Shown: positions 8,216 through 18,225, counted from the first letter of the stretch. The stretch: DNA of 64,000 nucleotides from Williamsia herbipolensis (GCF_000964005.1 NZ_JXYP01000035.1:39566-103565), one strand, 5' to 3'. The notes: generated by a model from the letters alone, not told the origin. Numbers and translations: made by a program.

Positions 8216-8985
8216 CGCGCCCGGCGCAGCGCCGCGAGGATGGTGTCGGACAGTTCCGGTCGGCAGATCACGAGGTCGGGTAGGTACACGTCGTCGGAGT
8301 TGTAGCGCAGGGGCGACCCGTCGATGCGGCTGCAGAAGAGTCCTGCCGCCTCGGCGACGGCAACCGGTGCGGCGGAGTCCCATTCGTACTGTCCGCCGGC
8401 GTGGACGTACGCGTCGGCCTCGCCGCGGACCACGGCCATCGCCTTCGCCCCGGCCGAGCCCAGCGGGGTGACGACCCCACCGACGGCGTCGGCGACGGCG
8501 TCGGAGAACGTCGGTGGCCGCGATCCGCTCACCACCACGCGCAGGGTGTCGTCGATGCGGGGATCGAGCAGTCCCACAACGGGCCCCACCGGCATCGACC
8601 CGGTGTCGTAGGTCACCCCCAGCGCGGGCAGGGCCACGGCGCCGGCGACCAGACCGGTACCGGCGAACCACAACGCCACGTGAACGGCCCAGTCTCGGCG
8701 ACCCTCCGTGCGGTACTCGCGGGTGCCATCGAGGGGATCGACGATCCAGACGCGGTCGGCGGCGAGCCGTCGGCGGTCGTCGGCCGACTCCTCGGACAAC
8801 ACGGCATCGTCGGGGCGCTCCGCCCGCAACCGTTCCAGCAGGAGATCGTTGGCCTGCTGATCCCCTGCGTCACCGAGCTCGGTGCCGCTCAGACCGCTCT
8901 CCGCCCGCAGCGCCACCAGCAACTCCCCGGCCGCGGTGGCCAGTTCGGCGGCCAGGCGTGCATCCACCGACGCGCCACCGGTCAC
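8212..8985 (-). CDS. cysQ: 3'(2'),5'-bisphosphate nucleotidase CysQ
   Basis: 257-residue inositol-monophosphatase-fold enzyme that hydrolyses PAP (and PAPS) to AMP (APS), removing the inhibitory by-product of sulfate activation and sulfotransfer. Metal-site motifs are present: LSEESADD, the DPLDGTREY motif, and [14 protein letters not shown] near the C-terminus. The start is a GTG overlapping the cysNC stop (GTGA); upstream in-frame codons would extend into cysNC. Its place directly after the APS kinase fusion fits the pathway. Confidence 0.85.
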   Translation of the reverse strand: MTGGASVDARLAAELATAAGELLVALRAESGLSGTELGDAGDQQANDLLLERLRAERPDDAVLSEESADDRRRLAADRVWIVDPLDGTREYRTEGRRDWAVHVALWFAGTGLVAGAVALPALGVTYDTGSMPVGPVVGLLDPRIDDTLRVVVSGSRPPTFSDAVADAVGGVVTPLGSAGAKAMAVVRGEADAYVHAGGQYEWDSAAPVAVAEAAGLFCSRIDGSPLRYNSDDVYLPDLVICRPELSDTILAALRRAR

Positions 8986-10844
8986 AGTCCGAGATCCCGG
9001 ATGATGGCGTCGGCGATGTCGGTCGGCGACCCGCCGTCCGGGGTCACGACGATCTCGGCGTCGGTGGGACGTTCGTAGGGCGAGTCGATCCCGGTGAACT
9101 GCTTCACCTCTCCCCGACGCGCGCGGGCGTAGAGACCTTTGGGGTCGCGCCGTTCGCACTCGGCGAGCGGGGTGTCGACGAAGACCTCGAAGAACGGCAG
9201 GCCGGCGGCGGCATGGATCTCGCGCGCCCGCCGACGTTCCGCGGCGAACGGGCTGATCAGCGAGACGATCGCGACCGAGCCCGAGTCGGCGAACAGCGAC
9301 GCGACCTCGGAGGTGCGTCGGATGTTCTCGCGTCGGTCGTCGTCGCCGAAGCCGAGGTCGGAGTTGAGTCCGTGGCGCAAGTTGTCACCATCCATCAGGT
9401 AGGCGGGGCGCCCGGCCGCGACGAGGCGACGCTCCACCTCCACCGCGATCGAGCTCTTTCCCGATCCGGACAGTCCGGTGAGCCAGATCGTGGCACCACG
9501 ATACGGACGCTGATCGGCTGACACCTTCGACCCGTGCCACACGATGGTGCTCTGATGGTCGACCGGGCCGCTGATCATGCCCGCGGCCACGGTCGTGTTG
9601 GTCGCCTCATCGACGAGGATGAAGCTGCCGGTGTCGCGATTGCGGCGGTAGGCGTCGAACATCAGGGGCTGCTGTGCGTGCAGCGTGACACGGCCGATCT
9701 GGTTGACCGACAACGCCTCCGCGGTCTCGTCGCGGTGCAGTGTGTTGATGTCGAGGCGGTAGTTGAGGGTGGTGATCTCCGCGCGCACCGACGCCGTGGT
9801 CGCCGAGATGACGTACCGGTTGCCCGGACTCAGCGTGGAGTCGTCGGAGAACCAGCACACCATCGCGTCGACGTCGCGGCCCACCCACGGACGGTTGTTG
9901 GGTCGCGCGATCATCTCCCCGCGGGTGATATCGATCTCGTCGCGCAACGACACCGACACCGCCATCGGCGGGAACGCCTGCGCCACCTCGACACCCCCGG
10001 GCGCCCAGATGCGATCGATCGTCGAGTTGAAGCCGCCGGGGAGCACCACGACCTCGTCGCCCGGCGCGAAGGTGCCGCCGGCGACGGTCCCGGCGTAGCT
10101 GCGGTGATCGGAGCCGTCGCTGCGCTGTGGCCGGATCACGTACTGCACTGGTAGTCGGGCGTCGATCAGATTGCGATCCGACGCGATGTGCACCTCCTCG
10201 AGATGGTCGAGGAGCGGCGCACCGTGGTACCAGCCCATGTTCGCGGACGGGGTCACGACGTTGTCGCCGAGCAGGGCCGACACCGGGATGAAGGTGAGGT
10301 CGGTGACGGTCAGTTTCGAGGCGAACGAGGCGAACTCGTCACGGATCTCGTCGAACCGGGCCTGCGAATAGTCGACGAGGTCCATCTTGTTGACCGCGAG
10401 CACGAGGTGCGGGATGCCCAGCAGCGACGACAGGAACGCGTGGCGTCGGGTCTGTTCGAGCACTCCCTTGCGTGCGTCGATCAGCACGATGGCGAGGTCG
10501 GCCGTCGATGCCCCGGTCACCATGTTCCGCGTGTACTGCACGTGTCCCGGGGTGTCGGCGATGATGAACTTGCGCCGCGGCGTGGCGAAGTAGCGGTAGG
10601 CGACGTCGATGGTGATGCCCTGTTCGCGCTCGGCACGCAGACCGTCGGTGAGCAGGGCGAGGTTAGCGTACTCGTCGCCGCGTTCGGCGCTGGTCCGCTC
10701 GATCGACTCCATCTGATCGGTGAAGATCGACTTCGAGTCGTACAGCAGGCGCCCGATGAGGGTCGACTTCCCGTCGTCGACACTTCCCGCGGTCGCCAGA
10801 CGCAGCAGTTCTTTTCGGCTCTCGGCCGCGATCGGCAGCGCCAT
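8982..10844 (-). CDS. cysNC: Bifunctional sulfate adenylyltransferase subunit 1 / APS kinase (CysNC)
   Basis: 620 residues. The N-terminal two thirds is the CysN GTPase, with P-loop [15 protein letters not shown], switch [14 protein letters not shown] and NKMD for guanine recognition; it drives ATP-sulfurylase with CysD. The C-terminal ~170 residues are a CysC kinase ([30 protein letters not shown]) that phosphorylates APS to PAPS. The fusion is typical of actinobacteria. The ATG shares one base with the cysD stop. A PAPS-making enzyme suits the sulfotransferase gene at 18222. Confidence 0.92.
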   Translation of the reverse strand: MALPIAAESRKELLRLATAGSVDDGKSTLIGRLLYDSKSIFTDQMESIERTSAERGDEYANLALLTDGLRAEREQGITIDVAYRYFATPRRKFIIADTPGHVQYTRNMVTGASTADLAIVLIDARKGVLEQTRRHAFLSSLLGIPHLVLAVNKMDLVDYSQARFDEIRDEFASFASKLTVTDLTFIPVSALLGDNVVTPSANMGWYHGAPLLDHLEEVHIASDRNLIDARLPVQYVIRPQRSDGSDHRSYAGTVAGGTFAPGDEVVVLPGGFNSTIDRIWAPGGVEVAQAFPPMAVSVSLRDEIDITRGEMIARPNNRPWVGRDVDAMVCWFSDDSTLSPGNRYVISATTASVRAEITTLNYRLDINTLHRDETAEALSVNQIGRVTLHAQQPLMFDAYRRNRDTGSFILVDEATNTTVAAGMISGPVDHQSTIVWHGSKVSADQRPYRGATIWLTGLSGSGKSSIAVEVERRLVAAGRPAYLMDGDNLRHGLNSDLGFGDDDRRENIRRTSEVASLFADSGSVAIVSLISPFAAERRRAREIHAAAGLPFFEVFVDTPLAECERRDPKGLYARARRGEVKQFTGIDSPYERPTDAEIVVTPDGGSPTDIADAIIRDLGL

Positions 10845-11758
10845 CAGAAGTAGCCCTGCTTCTTGCGGTCTTCCATCCCCGATTCGGAGATCCGATCGTC
10901 GGCACGGGTGGCACCACGCTCGGTGAGTCGGGTGGCGGCGACCTCGGCGATGACCTCGGCGACCGTCGTGGCCGCACTGAGCACGCAGCCCGTGCAGGTC
11001 GCGTCGCCGACGGTCCGGAAGCGCACGGTCTCGGTACGTGCCGTCTCGTGCTCTGCGGTCTCGAGGAAACGGGTGCGCGCCAACAGCATCCCGTCACGCT
11101 CGACGACCTCGCGGTCGTGGGCGTAGTAGATCGGCGGCAGGTCGATGGACTCGGCGGCGATGTACTGCCAGATGTCGAGTTCGGTCCAGTTGCTCAGCGG
11201 GAACACCCGGATGTGTTCGCCCGGTGCGTGTCTGCCGTTGTAGAGGTTCCAGAGTTCGGGACGTTGCGCCCGGGGATCCCAGGCGCCGAACCGGTCACGG
11301 AAGCTGAAGACGCGTTCCTTCGCGCGGGCCTTCTCCTCGTCACGACGGGCTCCGCCGAACACCGCGTCGAAGCGGTTCTCGGTGATACCGCGCAGCAACG
11401 CGGCGGTCTGGAGCCGGTTGCGACTCGCGCCGGGGCCGGTCTGTTCGAGTACCCGCCCCGCGTCGATGTCGTCCTGCACGCTGGAGACGAGCAGTCGCAC
11501 GCCGGTCTCGGCGACGATCCGGTCGCGGAACTCGATCACCTCGTCGAAGTTGTGCCCGGTGTCGACGTGCATCAGCGGGAACGGGACGGGCGCGGGCCAG
11601 AACGCCTTGCGCGCCAGGTGGAACATCACCACCGAGTCCTTGCCGCCCGAGAACAGCAGACCGGGACGCTGCGCGGTGGCCGCGACCTCCCGGATGATGT
11701 GCACCGATTCCGCCTCGAGGGCGGCCAGGTGCGACAGCTCGTAACCGCCGTCGAGCAT
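10844..11758 (-). CDS. cysD: Sulfate adenylyltransferase subunit 2 (CysD)
   Basis: 304-residue PP-loop ATP pyrophosphatase: [19 protein letters not shown] carries the SGGKDS nucleotide-binding motif, and [16 protein letters not shown] and [17 protein letters not shown] are further family blocks. With CysN it forms APS from ATP and sulfate. It is first in a five-gene unit whose members all overlap by one to four bases. The 58-bp gap to the divergent IclR-type gene holds the promoter of both. Confidence 0.93.
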   Translation of the reverse strand: MLDGGYELSHLAALEAESVHIIREVAATAQRPGLLFSGGKDSVVMFHLARKAFWPAPVPFPLMHVDTGHNFDEVIEFRDRIVAETGVRLLVSSVQDDIDAGRVLEQTGPGASRNRLQTAALLRGITENRFDAVFGGARRDEEKARAKERVFSFRDRFGAWDPRAQRPELWNLYNGRHAPGEHIRVFPLSNWTELDIWQYIAAESIDLPPIYYAHDREVVERDGMLLARTRFLETAEHETARTETVRFRTVGDATCTGCVLSAATTVAEVIAEVAATRLTERGATRADDRISESGMEDRKKQGYF

Positions 11759-11816
11759 GTGACTCCTCCGACTCAGCGCTTGTGATGTCGATTATTCGAC
11801 AGTAGCGTTCGACTAT

Positions 11817-12710
11817 GTGACAGTAAACACCACGACATCGGAGCGTCAACCGGTGTCGGCGCCGACGCACCGCGTGGTCGCCGTCGTCGAGTTCCTCGCC
11901 TCCGATCCGTCCCGGCGCCCGTCGCTCGCCGAGATCGTGCGCGCGGTCGGGATGACCCGCGCGACCGCGCACGCCGTGCTCACCCAGTTGTGCGCGGAGC
12001 GGTGGGTCGACCGTGGCGAGGACAACCGTTTCGCGCTGGCGCCGGCGTTCCTCGGACGGATGGCCGCATCGGCGCGCACACGCCCCCTGGTGGCGACGTT
12101 CGGCCCGTCGATACGTGCTGCCGCACGCGACCTCGCCATGCCGGTCATCCTCGCCGAACGCGAGGACGCGTCCATCACCGTGGCCGACATCGCCGGCGAC
12201 ATCGCGTGGGCGCAGACCGGCATGCGCATCCCGATCTGGGCCCCCCTGTGTCGGGAGTTCATCGCGTGGGAACGATCCACCGAGCGCGCGCAGTGGCTCG
12301 ACACCGTTCCCGAGGCGGCGCGCGACGCGGTCACCGACGTGATCCGCACCGTCGGCGATCGCGGTTTCAGCGTGGAGAACCTGGGGCGCGAGGCGACCGA
12401 GGTGATGGCGACGCTGCACTCGGTGCACCGCGCCGATTCGGCCCCGGCGGTGCAACGCCGCATCGCCGACCTGCTGATCGACCTGATGACGTCGGATTAC
12501 CGACCGGAGGATCTGTCCGGGACGGTCCCGACCATGTCGGTCGCGGTACCCGTCGCCACCCCGGAACGGATCGAGTCCGACGGGTCGCACCGGGTGACCG
12601 CATCGCTCGTGGCCTGTCCGGGCGCGACGGTGGATGCACGCCGGATCGACCACATCGTGGAGCGCCTGCGCGAGGCCGTCACCACGACAGACGGTGCGAC
12701 GACCCCCTGA
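11817..12710 (+). CDS. IclR-type transcriptional regulator
   Basis: 297 residues from a GTG. An N-terminal winged helix (VVAVVEFLASDPSRRPSLAE, then TRATAHAVLTQLCAERWV) is followed by an IclR-like effector domain (FGPSIRAAARDLAMPVILAER; GDIAWAQTGMRIPIWAP). The effector domain is less conserved than in classical IclR proteins. It is divergent from cysD and 42 bp upstream of the KstR2-controlled hydratase operon, so it could act on either side. The 58-bp region shared with cysD contains two direct TTCGAC repeats, a possible site. No effector can be deduced. Confidence 0.65.
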   Translation: MTVNTTTSERQPVSAPTHRVVAVVEFLASDPSRRPSLAEIVRAVGMTRATAHAVLTQLCAERWVDRGEDNRFALAPAFLGRMAASARTRPLVATFGPSIRAAARDLAMPVILAEREDASITVADIAGDIAWAQTGMRIPIWAPLCREFIAWERSTERAQWLDTVPEAARDAVTDVIRTVGDRGFSVENLGREATEVMATLHSVHRADSAPAVQRRIADLLIDLMTSDYRPEDLSGTVPTMSVAVPVATPERIESDGSHRVTASLVACPGATVDARRIDHIVERLREAVTTTDGATTP

Positions 12711-12723
12711 GGTCGCTTTACCA

Positions 12724-12737
12724 ACCAAGCACTTGCT
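12724..12737. promoter_or_regulatory. KstR2 operator
   Basis: The 14-mer ACCAAGCACTTGCT fits the published KstR2 consensus AnCAAGnnCTTGnT at every fixed position. It lies 16-29 bp before the hydratase ATG and next to a -10-like TAGGTAT, where a repressor would block transcription. KstR2 responds to the CoA thioester of HIP, the CD-ring intermediate. Confidence 0.85.
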
Positions 12738-12752
12738 AGGTATGGTCGGCCC

Positions 12753-13649
12753 ATGACCTCACCACCGCAGATCCCGGCACCTCTCACCGGCGCCGAGCTG
12801 ACCGCGGACTCCACGCCGGTCGCCTACGAGGTGGCCGACGGTGTCGCGTACGTGACCCTCAACCGTCCCGACTACCGCAACGCGCAGAACTCGGTGATGA
12901 CCTATTCGCTCGACGCTGCATTCGTGAAGGCGGTCGACGACCGCGGGGTATCGGTGATCGTGCTGCGCGCCCACGGCAAACACTTCTCCGCGGGCCACGA
13001 CATCGGCACCCCCGAACGTGACTTCCACGTCGAGTACCCCAACACGGCGACCATCTACTGGGACCACACCGACCGCACCGGTGGCGATCAGCGCCTCGCG
13101 CGCGAGATGGAGGTCTACGTCGGGATGTGCCGCCGGTGGCGCGACATCCCCAAACCGATGATCGCGCAGGTACACGGCGCGTGCATCGCGGGCGGTCTCA
13201 TGTTGGCGTGGATCTGCGACTTCATCGTCGCGTCCGACGATGCCTTCTTCTCCGATCCCGTTGCCCGCATGGGCATCCCGGGTGTCGAGTATTTCGCCCA
13301 TGCCTTCGTACTCGGCCCGCGGCGGGCCAAGGAGATCCTGTTCACCGGCCGCCGCTTCACCGCCGCCGAGGCGCTCGACTGGGGCATGGTCAACCACGTC
13401 GTCCCGCGTGACGAACTGTCGACGAAAGTCGCCGAGATCGCGGCATCGATCACCGAGATGCCCCCGCTGGGTCTTGCGCTGTGCAAGAAGGCCGTCAACA
13501 TCTGCGAGGACCAGATGGGCCTGCGGAACTCGATGGACTCGGTGTTCGGCTGGCACCACTTCGCCCACAGCGCGAACGCCGAGTCATCCGGCGGGGATGC
13601 GTTGGGCGGCATGGACGCCCGGTCGATGAAGGCAAGCGGGGCGTCGTAG
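12753..13649 (+). CDS. Enoyl-CoA hydratase/isomerase (crotonase family) of the KstR2 operon
   Basis: 298 residues. The crotonase core is visible: oxyanion-hole segment HGKHFSAGHDIG, then HGACIAGGLMLAWICDFIVAS and DPVARMGIPGVEYFAHAF. An extended insert (residues ~85-120, rich in Asp, His and Arg) and a His-rich C-terminus make it longer than typical EchA proteins (~260), similar in size to EchA13. A glutamate replaces neither of the usual glycines of the oxyanion hole. It begins the KstR2-controlled unit, and its TAG is followed immediately by the fadE31 ATG. A role in hydrating an unsaturated HIP-CoA derivative is inferred from the operon. Confidence 0.75.
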   Translation: MTSPPQIPAPLTGAELTADSTPVAYEVADGVAYVTLNRPDYRNAQNSVMTYSLDAAFVKAVDDRGVSVIVLRAHGKHFSAGHDIGTPERDFHVEYPNTATIYWDHTDRTGGDQRLAREMEVYVGMCRRWRDIPKPMIAQVHGACIAGGLMLAWICDFIVASDDAFFSDPVARMGIPGVEYFAHAFVLGPRRAKEILFTGRRFTAAEALDWGMVNHVVPRDELSTKVAEIAASITEMPPLGLALCKKAVNICEDQMGLRNSMDSVFGWHHFAHSANAESSGGDALGGMDARSMKASGAS

Positions 13650-14834
13650 ATGGATCTCGAATTCGACAGCGACGTCGAGGCCTTCCGACTCGAGGTGCGT
13701 GACTGGTTGCAGGCCAACGTACCGACCACACCCCTGCCCTCGATGGACACCGCCGAGGGGTTCGAGGCCCACCGCGCGTGGGAGGCGACCATGGCCGACG
13801 CGCGGATGTCGGTGGTGAGCTGGCCTCAGGAGTTCGGTGGCCGCGACGCGAGCCTGCTGCACTGGGTGGTCTTCGAGGAGGAGTACTACCGTTCCCGCGC
13901 CCCGGGCCGCGTGAGCCAGAACGGGATCTTCCTGCTCGCCCCGACCCTCTTCGATCACGCACACCCCGAACAGCTCGCCCGCATCATGCCGAGAATGGGG
14001 CGCGCGGAGGACATCTGGGGACAGGCGTGGAGCGAGCCGGAGGCGGGAAGCGACCTCGCGTCGCTCCGGTCGAGCGCGGTCCGCACCGACGGCGGCTGGC
14101 TGCTGCGGGGCCAGAAGACGTGGAGTTCCCGGTCGAGTTTCGCCGACCGCGGGTTCGGACTGTTTCGCACCGACGCCGACTCCAGCCGCCACCGGGGGCT
14201 GACCTACTTCATGTTCGATCTCCGCGCCGAGGGGGTCACGGTGCGGCCCATCGCCCAGCTCGACGGCGAACCGGGTTTCGCCGAACTGTTCCTCGACGAC
14301 GTCTTCGTGCCCGACGACCCCGACAACCCCGGTGAGTCGGGGGTCATCGGCGAGGCCGGCAACGGGTGGAAGATCGCGATGAGCACCGCGGCCAACGAAC
14401 GCGGTCTGTCGCTGCGGTCGCCAGGCCGGTTCCTGGCGACCACCGACCGGCTGCTCGAACTGTGGGGGCACCGGGATCCCACGGACCCCGACGCCGCAAC
14501 GCTCGGCGCGCGTGTCGCCGATGCCTGGATCGGCGCCCGCGCCTACGAGCTGTCGACGTACGCGACGGTCAGTCGTCTCGCCGAGGGCGGGCAGCTGGGG
14601 ATGGAGTCGTCGGTCACCAAGGTGTTCTGGTCCGAGTGGGACATCGCGACCCACGAGACCGCACTCGATCTCCTCGGCGTGGACGCCGAACGCGCCGACT
14701 CCCCCGGCGGTGACCACGACTGGATGGGCGGTCATCTGTTCTCCCTGTCGGGCCCGATCTACGCCGGCACCAACGAGATCCAGCGCAACGTGATCGCCGA
14801 GCGGCTGCTGGGACTCCCGAGAGGCGACCGATGA
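13650..14834 (+). CDS. fadE31: Acyl-CoA dehydrogenase FadE31-like
   Basis: 394 residues. It has the acyl-CoA dehydrogenase fold with the FAD/substrate loop AWSEPEAGSDLASLRSSAV and the C-terminal GPIYAGTNEIQRNVIAERLLGLPR. At the position of the classical catalytic glutamate (YEGT in MCAD) it has Ala (YAGT), as expected for a subunit of heteromeric alpha2-beta2 steroid dehydrogenases. N-terminal features (GGRDASLLHWVVFEEEYYR) resemble mycobacterial FadE31. It overlaps fadE32 by ATGA. FadE31-33 belong to the KstR2 regulon and act on CD-ring propionate CoA intermediates. Confidence 0.8.
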   Translation: MDLEFDSDVEAFRLEVRDWLQANVPTTPLPSMDTAEGFEAHRAWEATMADARMSVVSWPQEFGGRDASLLHWVVFEEEYYRSRAPGRVSQNGIFLLAPTLFDHAHPEQLARIMPRMGRAEDIWGQAWSEPEAGSDLASLRSSAVRTDGGWLLRGQKTWSSRSSFADRGFGLFRTDADSSRHRGLTYFMFDLRAEGVTVRPIAQLDGEPGFAELFLDDVFVPDDPDNPGESGVIGEAGNGWKIAMSTAANERGLSLRSPGRFLATTDRLLELWGHRDPTDPDAATLGARVADAWIGARAYELSTYATVSRLAEGGQLGMESSVTKVFWSEWDIATHETALDLLGVDAERADSPGGDHDWMGGHLFSLSGPIYAGTNEIQRNVIAERLLGLPRGDR

Positions 14835-15799
14835 GATTTCTGCTCGACACCGAACACCTCGATCTCGCGGGCAGTATCGACGCGATGCTCGCCCGCGCCG
14901 ACATGCCCGCGGTGGTGCGGGCGTGGAACGACGGCGATCACGACCCGGGCCGAGCGGTGTGGCGCGGGCTCGCCGACACCGGCGTCACCGCGCTGCTCGC
15001 CTCGGAGGAGGCGGGCGGCGTCGGGGCGGGCGCGGTCGAGATGGTCGTCGCGGCCGAACAACTCGGTCGCCACTGCGTACCCGGCCCGGTCGCCGAGACC
15101 GTCGCCGTCGTCCCGGTCGTGCTGTCCGCCGCCGGACGGGCCGACCTCGCCGAACCACTGTTCGCGGGGGACCTCGCGACGATCGCGGTGCCCGACGAGG
15201 TGCCGTACGCCGCCGACGCGATGACCGCCGACCTCGTTCTGCTCCTGCAGGATTCGGTACTGCACGTCGCCGAACCCGACGTCACCCACGCCTCGGTCGA
15301 CCGGTCGCGGCACATCTCCACCGTCGTCGCCCGTGAGTCGGTGGCGACCGACATCGACACGCAGCGGGCCCTCGAGATCGGTGCGCTGGCCACCGCGGCG
15401 CAGCTCGTGGGTCTGGCGTCGGCGATGCTGTCGACGGCGAGCGATCATGCGCGCAACCGGACCCAGTTCGGGCGCCCGATCGGATCGTTCCAGGCCGTGA
15501 AGCACCACCTCGCCGACGTCGCGATCGCCGTGGAGATGGCACGCCCCCTGGTGCACGGGGCCGCGCTGGCGATCGACTCCGGCGCCGCGACGACCGGGCG
15601 CGACGTCTCCGCCGCGAAGGTCGCCTGCGGCCGCGCCGCCGATCTCGCGGCACGCACCGCCCTGCAGACCCTGGGCGCGATCGGCTACACCGCCGAACAC
15701 GACCTGTCGCTCTACCTGACCAAGACCCGTGCGCTGCAATCGGCGTGGGGCACCGCGGCGCGACACCGCCGCACGGTGTTGTCGGCGATCACCGCATGA
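14831..15799 (+). CDS. fadE32: Acyl-CoA dehydrogenase FadE32-like
   Basis: 322 residues, shorter than canonical acyl-CoA dehydrogenases and matching the FadE32 size class. The C-terminal helical domain with the FAD-contact block RNRTQFGRPIGSFQAVKHHL is clear, while the N-terminal and beta domains are condensed. No YEGT-type catalytic motif is present; the C-terminus reads YTAEHDLSLYLTKTRAL. ATGA overlaps on both sides couple it to its two partners, fitting obligate heteromers. Confidence 0.78.
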   Translation: MRFLLDTEHLDLAGSIDAMLARADMPAVVRAWNDGDHDPGRAVWRGLADTGVTALLASEEAGGVGAGAVEMVVAAEQLGRHCVPGPVAETVAVVPVVLSAAGRADLAEPLFAGDLATIAVPDEVPYAADAMTADLVLLLQDSVLHVAEPDVTHASVDRSRHISTVVARESVATDIDTQRALEIGALATAAQLVGLASAMLSTASDHARNRTQFGRPIGSFQAVKHHLADVAIAVEMARPLVHGAALAIDSGAATTGRDVSAAKVACGRAADLAARTALQTLGAIGYTAEHDLSLYLTKTRALQSAWGTAARHRRTVLSAITA

Positions 15800-16905
15800 G
15801 CGACACCGTGTTCGCCGCACCCGGGGTCGACACCGCCGAACAGTCCGCGCTGCGCGACTCGGTGCGCACCGTGCTGGCCCGCCAGGGCGGATCGGCGTCG
15901 TTGCGCGCCGCGATGGCCGCGACCCCCCGGTTCGACGGCTCTCTGTGGAGAACACTGGCCGAGCAGGTGGGGGTGGCCGCGCTCGCCGTGCCCGAACGGT
16001 TCGGCGGGGTCGGCGCCACGCTGGTGGAGAGCCACATCGTCCTCGAGGAACTCGGGCGGTCGCTGCACCCCGTGCCGATGCTGGGCGCGGTGCTCGCCAC
16101 GCAGGCCCTGCTGCTCACCCGCGACGACGACGCCTGCGCACGATTGCTCCCCGGTATCGCCGAGGGGTCGTCGGTCGCCGCACTGTGCTGGGCCGACGAA
16201 TCGGGCTGGGACACCCGCGGCGTCGTCGCCGATGGCGGACTCCTGACCGGGACGGCGCACTACGTGCTCGACGGCGAGTACGCCGACGTGTTCCTGGTGA
16301 TCGCCCGCTCGGGGACGCACACGACGCTGCACGAGGTCTCCCCCGACGCCGACGGGGTGTCCCGGACCCCGCTGCCCGTGCTCGACCCGACACGACCGCT
16401 GACCCGGGTGACCTTCGACGACACACCTGCTCAGACGATCGCCGCACCCGGCGACCTCATCGGTCGACTCCAGGCCGTCGCCTCGGTCGCCCTCAGCGCC
16501 GAGCAGGTCGGGGTGTCCGCAGAACTGCTCGACCGGACGGTCGCCCACACGTCCGCACGTACCCAGTTCGGCCGGCCGATCGGCTCGTTCCAGGCCCTCA
16601 AACATCGGATGGCCGACATGTTCGTGGCGGTCGAGTCGGCGCGATCGATCTCCTACGCCGCCGCCCACGCGCTGGCGCACGACTCCGGACCGGACGGCGC
16701 CGACCCCACCATCGCCGCGGCCCGCATCCACTGCTCCCGCGCCGCGGCGGCCGTCGCCGGAGAGGCGGTGCAGATGCACGGCGGGATCGGCATCACGTGG
16801 GAGCACGACGTCCAGCTGTACTTCAAACGCGCCCACACCGACGCGCAGCTGTTCAAACGCCCGCAGACGGCGAACGAGGGCCTTGCGAGGACCCTCGAAC
16901 TGTAA
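15796..16905 (+). CDS. fadE33: Acyl-CoA dehydrogenase FadE33-like
   Basis: 369 residues from the ATG overlapping the fadE32 stop; a start further upstream would lie inside fadE32. The FAD-contact block RTQFGRPIGSFQALKHRMAD and the closing HGGIGITWEHDVQLYFKRAH are characteristic of the small-subunit type steroid acyl-CoA dehydrogenases. It is longer than its mycobacterial counterpart as I recall it (about 320). It ends the KstR2 operon; 69 bp without a gene separate it from the GAF-EAL gene. Confidence 0.75.
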   Translation: MSDTVFAAPGVDTAEQSALRDSVRTVLARQGGSASLRAAMAATPRFDGSLWRTLAEQVGVAALAVPERFGGVGATLVESHIVLEELGRSLHPVPMLGAVLATQALLLTRDDDACARLLPGIAEGSSVAALCWADESGWDTRGVVADGGLLTGTAHYVLDGEYADVFLVIARSGTHTTLHEVSPDADGVSRTPLPVLDPTRPLTRVTFDDTPAQTIAAPGDLIGRLQAVASVALSAEQVGVSAELLDRTVAHTSARTQFGRPIGSFQALKHRMADMFVAVESARSISYAAAHALAHDSGPDGADPTIAAARIHCSRAAAAVAGEAVQMHGGIGITWEHDVQLYFKRAHTDAQLFKRPQTANEGLARTLEL

Positions 16906-16974
16906 AAAGTTCAGCCGTTCGACCGACTTGCGTCCACATCAGTCCGCCGTCGCGATCACCGTATTACCATCGCG

Positions 16975-18225
16975 ATGATGAACGACCGCTCGAGTTCGCG
17001 CGCCGGGAACGCGGCGAACTACGTGGACCCGAAGGCGGTCAGCCCTGCTCTGACCACCACTCTCGAACTCGCGGCGCGCGCGGTGGACTTCTCGATGGCG
17101 ATCCTGCACATCCTCGACGACGAGAACCAGTACGTGCTGGCCGCGCACGGCGTCCGCGGAGCCATCGGCTCGGTCACGCCGCGCCAGAACACGACCTGCC
17201 GCGAGGTCGTCGACACCGGACGTCCGCTCGTCATCGCCGACGCCACGAACTCGACGATCAACGAGTCGCTGCTCGATCCGCTGCGCAAGGCCGGTCTGCG
17301 GACGTACGTCGGTGTACCGCTGTTCAGTCGCGAGCACACCGCGATCGGGACGTTGTGCCTCACCGACACCGAGGTGCGTGAACTCGACGTCGACGACCTC
17401 ACCCTGCTGCAGAAGTACGCCCGCGTCCTCGAGGAGCAACTCGAGTTGCAGCGCGACCGGGAGGTCACCGCCGGGGTCTACCCGCTCGACGAGATCATCA
17501 CCGGGCTCCAGCGCGGCGAGATCCGCCCGTACTTCCAGGCGATCGTCGATCCGCGCACCCGCCGCATGCACGGGTACGAGGCGCTGTGCCGCTGGATGCA
17601 CCCCACCGACGGTCTGCTCCCACCGAGCCGTTTCTTGCCCGCGGTCCGCGACACCGACATCATGCTCGACATCGACCTGTCGGTGATGCGCATCGCGATG
17701 ACGGTGATGGCCGGGTCGTCGGACACCGTGGTGCACGTCAACGTCGACGGCGCGCATCTGATCCGACCGGCGCGACTGCACCTCCTGCTCGACGCCGTCG
17801 CCGAGGGCGCGTTGCCCCCCGAACGTCTGTGCCTCGAACTCGTCGAATCGGCCACCCTCGACGACACCGAGGCCATCGAGGCGATCTCCGCGCTGCGCGC
17901 TCTCGGCACCCACATCGTGATCGACGACGTGGGCCGCGGATGGTCGTCGCTGAGCCGCATGATCACCTGGCCCATCGACGGTTTCAAGATCGACGCGTCC
18001 CTCACCGCCGGCCTCGGCACCGACGTCGTCGACCACCTGCTCAGCGGACTCATCAGCCACGCCGCGGCCAACAATCTCAGCGTGATCGCCGAGGGGATCG
18101 AGACGCCCGAGCAGGTCACCTCGCTCGTCGCGCTGCACTGCCCACTGGCGCAGGGCTACCACTTCCAGGTGCCGCAGCCCTATCCCATCGCCCTGCGTGC
18201 CGGAGACGTGACCGAGCGCATCTAG
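16975..18225 (+). CDS. GAF-EAL cyclic-di-GMP phosphodiesterase
   Basis: 416 residues. A GAF sensor domain (residues ~25-160; ENQYVLAAHGVRG, VGVPLFSREHTAIGTLCL) is joined to an EAL domain (~165-405) with no GGDEF between. EAL catalytic positions are kept: YEALCRW, the Asn in HVNVDG, LELVES, an Asp pair in IDDVGRG, FKID, AEGIET and AQGYHF. The usual DDFGTGYSSL is altered to DDVGRGWSSL, so activity may differ. It should hydrolyse c-di-GMP to pGpG in response to a small ligand. Its TAG overlaps the TAG of the opposing sulfotransferase gene in a CTAG. Confidence 0.85.
   Translation: MMNDRSSSRAGNAANYVDPKAVSPALTTTLELAARAVDFSMAILHILDDENQYVLAAHGVRGAIGSVTPRQNTTCREVVDTGRPLVIADATNSTINESLLDPLRKAGLRTYVGVPLFSREHTAIGTLCLTDTEVRELDVDDLTLLQKYARVLEEQLELQRDREVTAGVYPLDEIITGLQRGEIRPYFQAIVDPRTRRMHGYEALCRWMHPTDGLLPPSRFLPAVRDTDIMLDIDLSVMRIAMTVMAGSSDTVVHVNVDGAHLIRPARLHLLLDAVAEGALPPERLCLELVESATLDDTEAIEAISALRALGTHIVIDDVGRGWSSLSRMITWPIDGFKIDASLTAGLGTDVVDHLLSGLISHAAANNLSVIAEGIETPEQVTSLVALHCPLAQGYHFQVPQPYPIALRAGDVTERI

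Noticed and set aside
11790..11820. Direct TTCGAC repeats between cysD and the IclR gene as an operator
   Set aside because: Only six bases, not palindromic, and no known IclR consensus to compare with; mentioned in the gene note only.
15729..17381. 550-codon Arg-rich plus-strand frame over fadE33 and the GAF-EAL gene
   Set aside because: Arginine-rich shadow in another frame of two well-supported genes, with no domain.
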